Assembly (NCBI GenBank): GCA_025929455.1
Contig: JAICMB010000240.1
Span: forward strand, 1-5,784
Source of the DNA: Bryobacteraceae bacterium
GTDB taxonomy: Bacteria > Acidobacteriota > Terriglobia > Bryobacterales > Bryobacteraceae
Direction of reading: 5' to 3'
Length of the DNA: 5,784 nucleotides
Position numbers and translations under genes: made by a program. Shown piece after piece: positions 5,570 to 5,784 of this stretch; position 1 is the first letter of the stretch, and the number at the start of each line of letters is the position of its first letter. The notes under the pieces are model-generated. The model was not told the origin of the DNA and searched no databases. It worked only from the letters and a program-made list of their open reading frames with translations.

Positions 5570-5784
5570 GACGGCGCGCGGCGGGCGCGTACAGGACCCG
5601 ATACACGGCGGCGTTGCGTACGATGGCTTTGACGTAGTCGCGTGTTTCGTAGAACGGGATCGTTTCGACGAACTCGGCGGGCTCGCGATAGGTGCGCCAG
5701 CTCAGCCACTTCACCGCGCGCGAACGGCCGGCGTTATAGGAGGCCAGCGCGGCTTCCCAGTTGCCGCCAAGCGAATCGAGCATA
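5562..5784 (-). CDS. C-terminal end of a lytic murein transglycosylase (partial, runs off right edge)
   Basis: The last 73 visible residues are those of a soluble lytic transglycosylase (Slt-type, GH23). They include LGGNWEAALASYNAGRSRAV, matching the family's ALAAYNAG helix motif in the substrate groove, then EFVETIPFYETRDYVKAIVR followed by NAAVYRVLYA. These enzymes cut peptidoglycan glycan strands between MurNAc and GlcNAc, forming 1,6-anhydroMurNAc, normally in the periplasm. The catalytic Glu, signal peptide and any N-terminal repeats lie beyond the window. The visible Met at 5783 is internal. It ends with TGA at 5562-5564, overlapping the plus-strand CBM9-like remnant's stop, and lies 237 nt upstream of tryptophanase. 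Paralogue identity (Slt70 versus MltC/MltE-like) cannot be decided; the ETIPF-R-YV block favours the Slt70 type. Confidence 0.88.
   Translation of the reverse strand, partial: MLDSLGGNWEAALASYNAGRSRAVKWLSWRTYREPAEFVETIPFYETRDYVKAIVRNAAVYRVLYAPAARRLN

Overview
The window is GC-rich, mostly minus-strand DNA. Several family-level features point to an acidobacterium of the Solibacter/Bryobacterales type. These are a short stand-alone receiver protein ending in a Trp-rich helix, a short DksA/TraR-like protein, a secreted choice-of-anchor-type protein, and an intergenic element made of back-to-back GC-rich hairpins. This assignment is inferred from gene style only; no marker gene is present.

Layout, left to right. 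Positions 2-70 are the 3' end of an unrecognised plus-strand gene. It is followed by a perfect 10-bp hairpin (76-100) and a compound inverted-repeat element (142-228). A minus-strand operon follows: a membrane sensor histidine kinase (2287 down to 767; DUF4118-type membrane region, PAS, HisKA, HATPase), then 58 nt later a stand-alone receiver-like protein (708 down to 232). The receiver has lost the phospho-accepting Asp and the other conserved switch residues. Next come two divergent genes with ribosome/RNA-polymerase themes: a short HPF/RaiA-type hibernation factor (minus, 2862-2503) and a small DksA/TraR-like protein (plus, 3067-3444) whose zinc finger lacks one cysteine. Immediately after it, a plus-strand secreted-protein gene (3454-4008) carries an in-frame TAG 19 codons after its start, so it is probably a pseudogene. 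It converges with a minus-strand tryptophanase gene (5324-3972), with a 37-nt overlap. The interval upstream of tryptophanase holds a plus-strand remnant of the 3' end of a CBM9-like carbohydrate-binding protein gene with one missing base. At the right edge is the C-terminal end of a minus-strand lytic transglycosylase.

The kinase and receiver-like protein probably form one signalling unit with unusual output. HPF and the DksA-like protein share a regulatory interval and plausibly act together in slow growth or stress, but the sequence does not prove this. Tryptophanase would make indole, pyruvate and ammonia from tryptophan; no transporter or leader peptide was recognised next to it. I do not see a clear new defence or mobile system. 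The notable features are the degenerate signalling proteins and two decaying genes.
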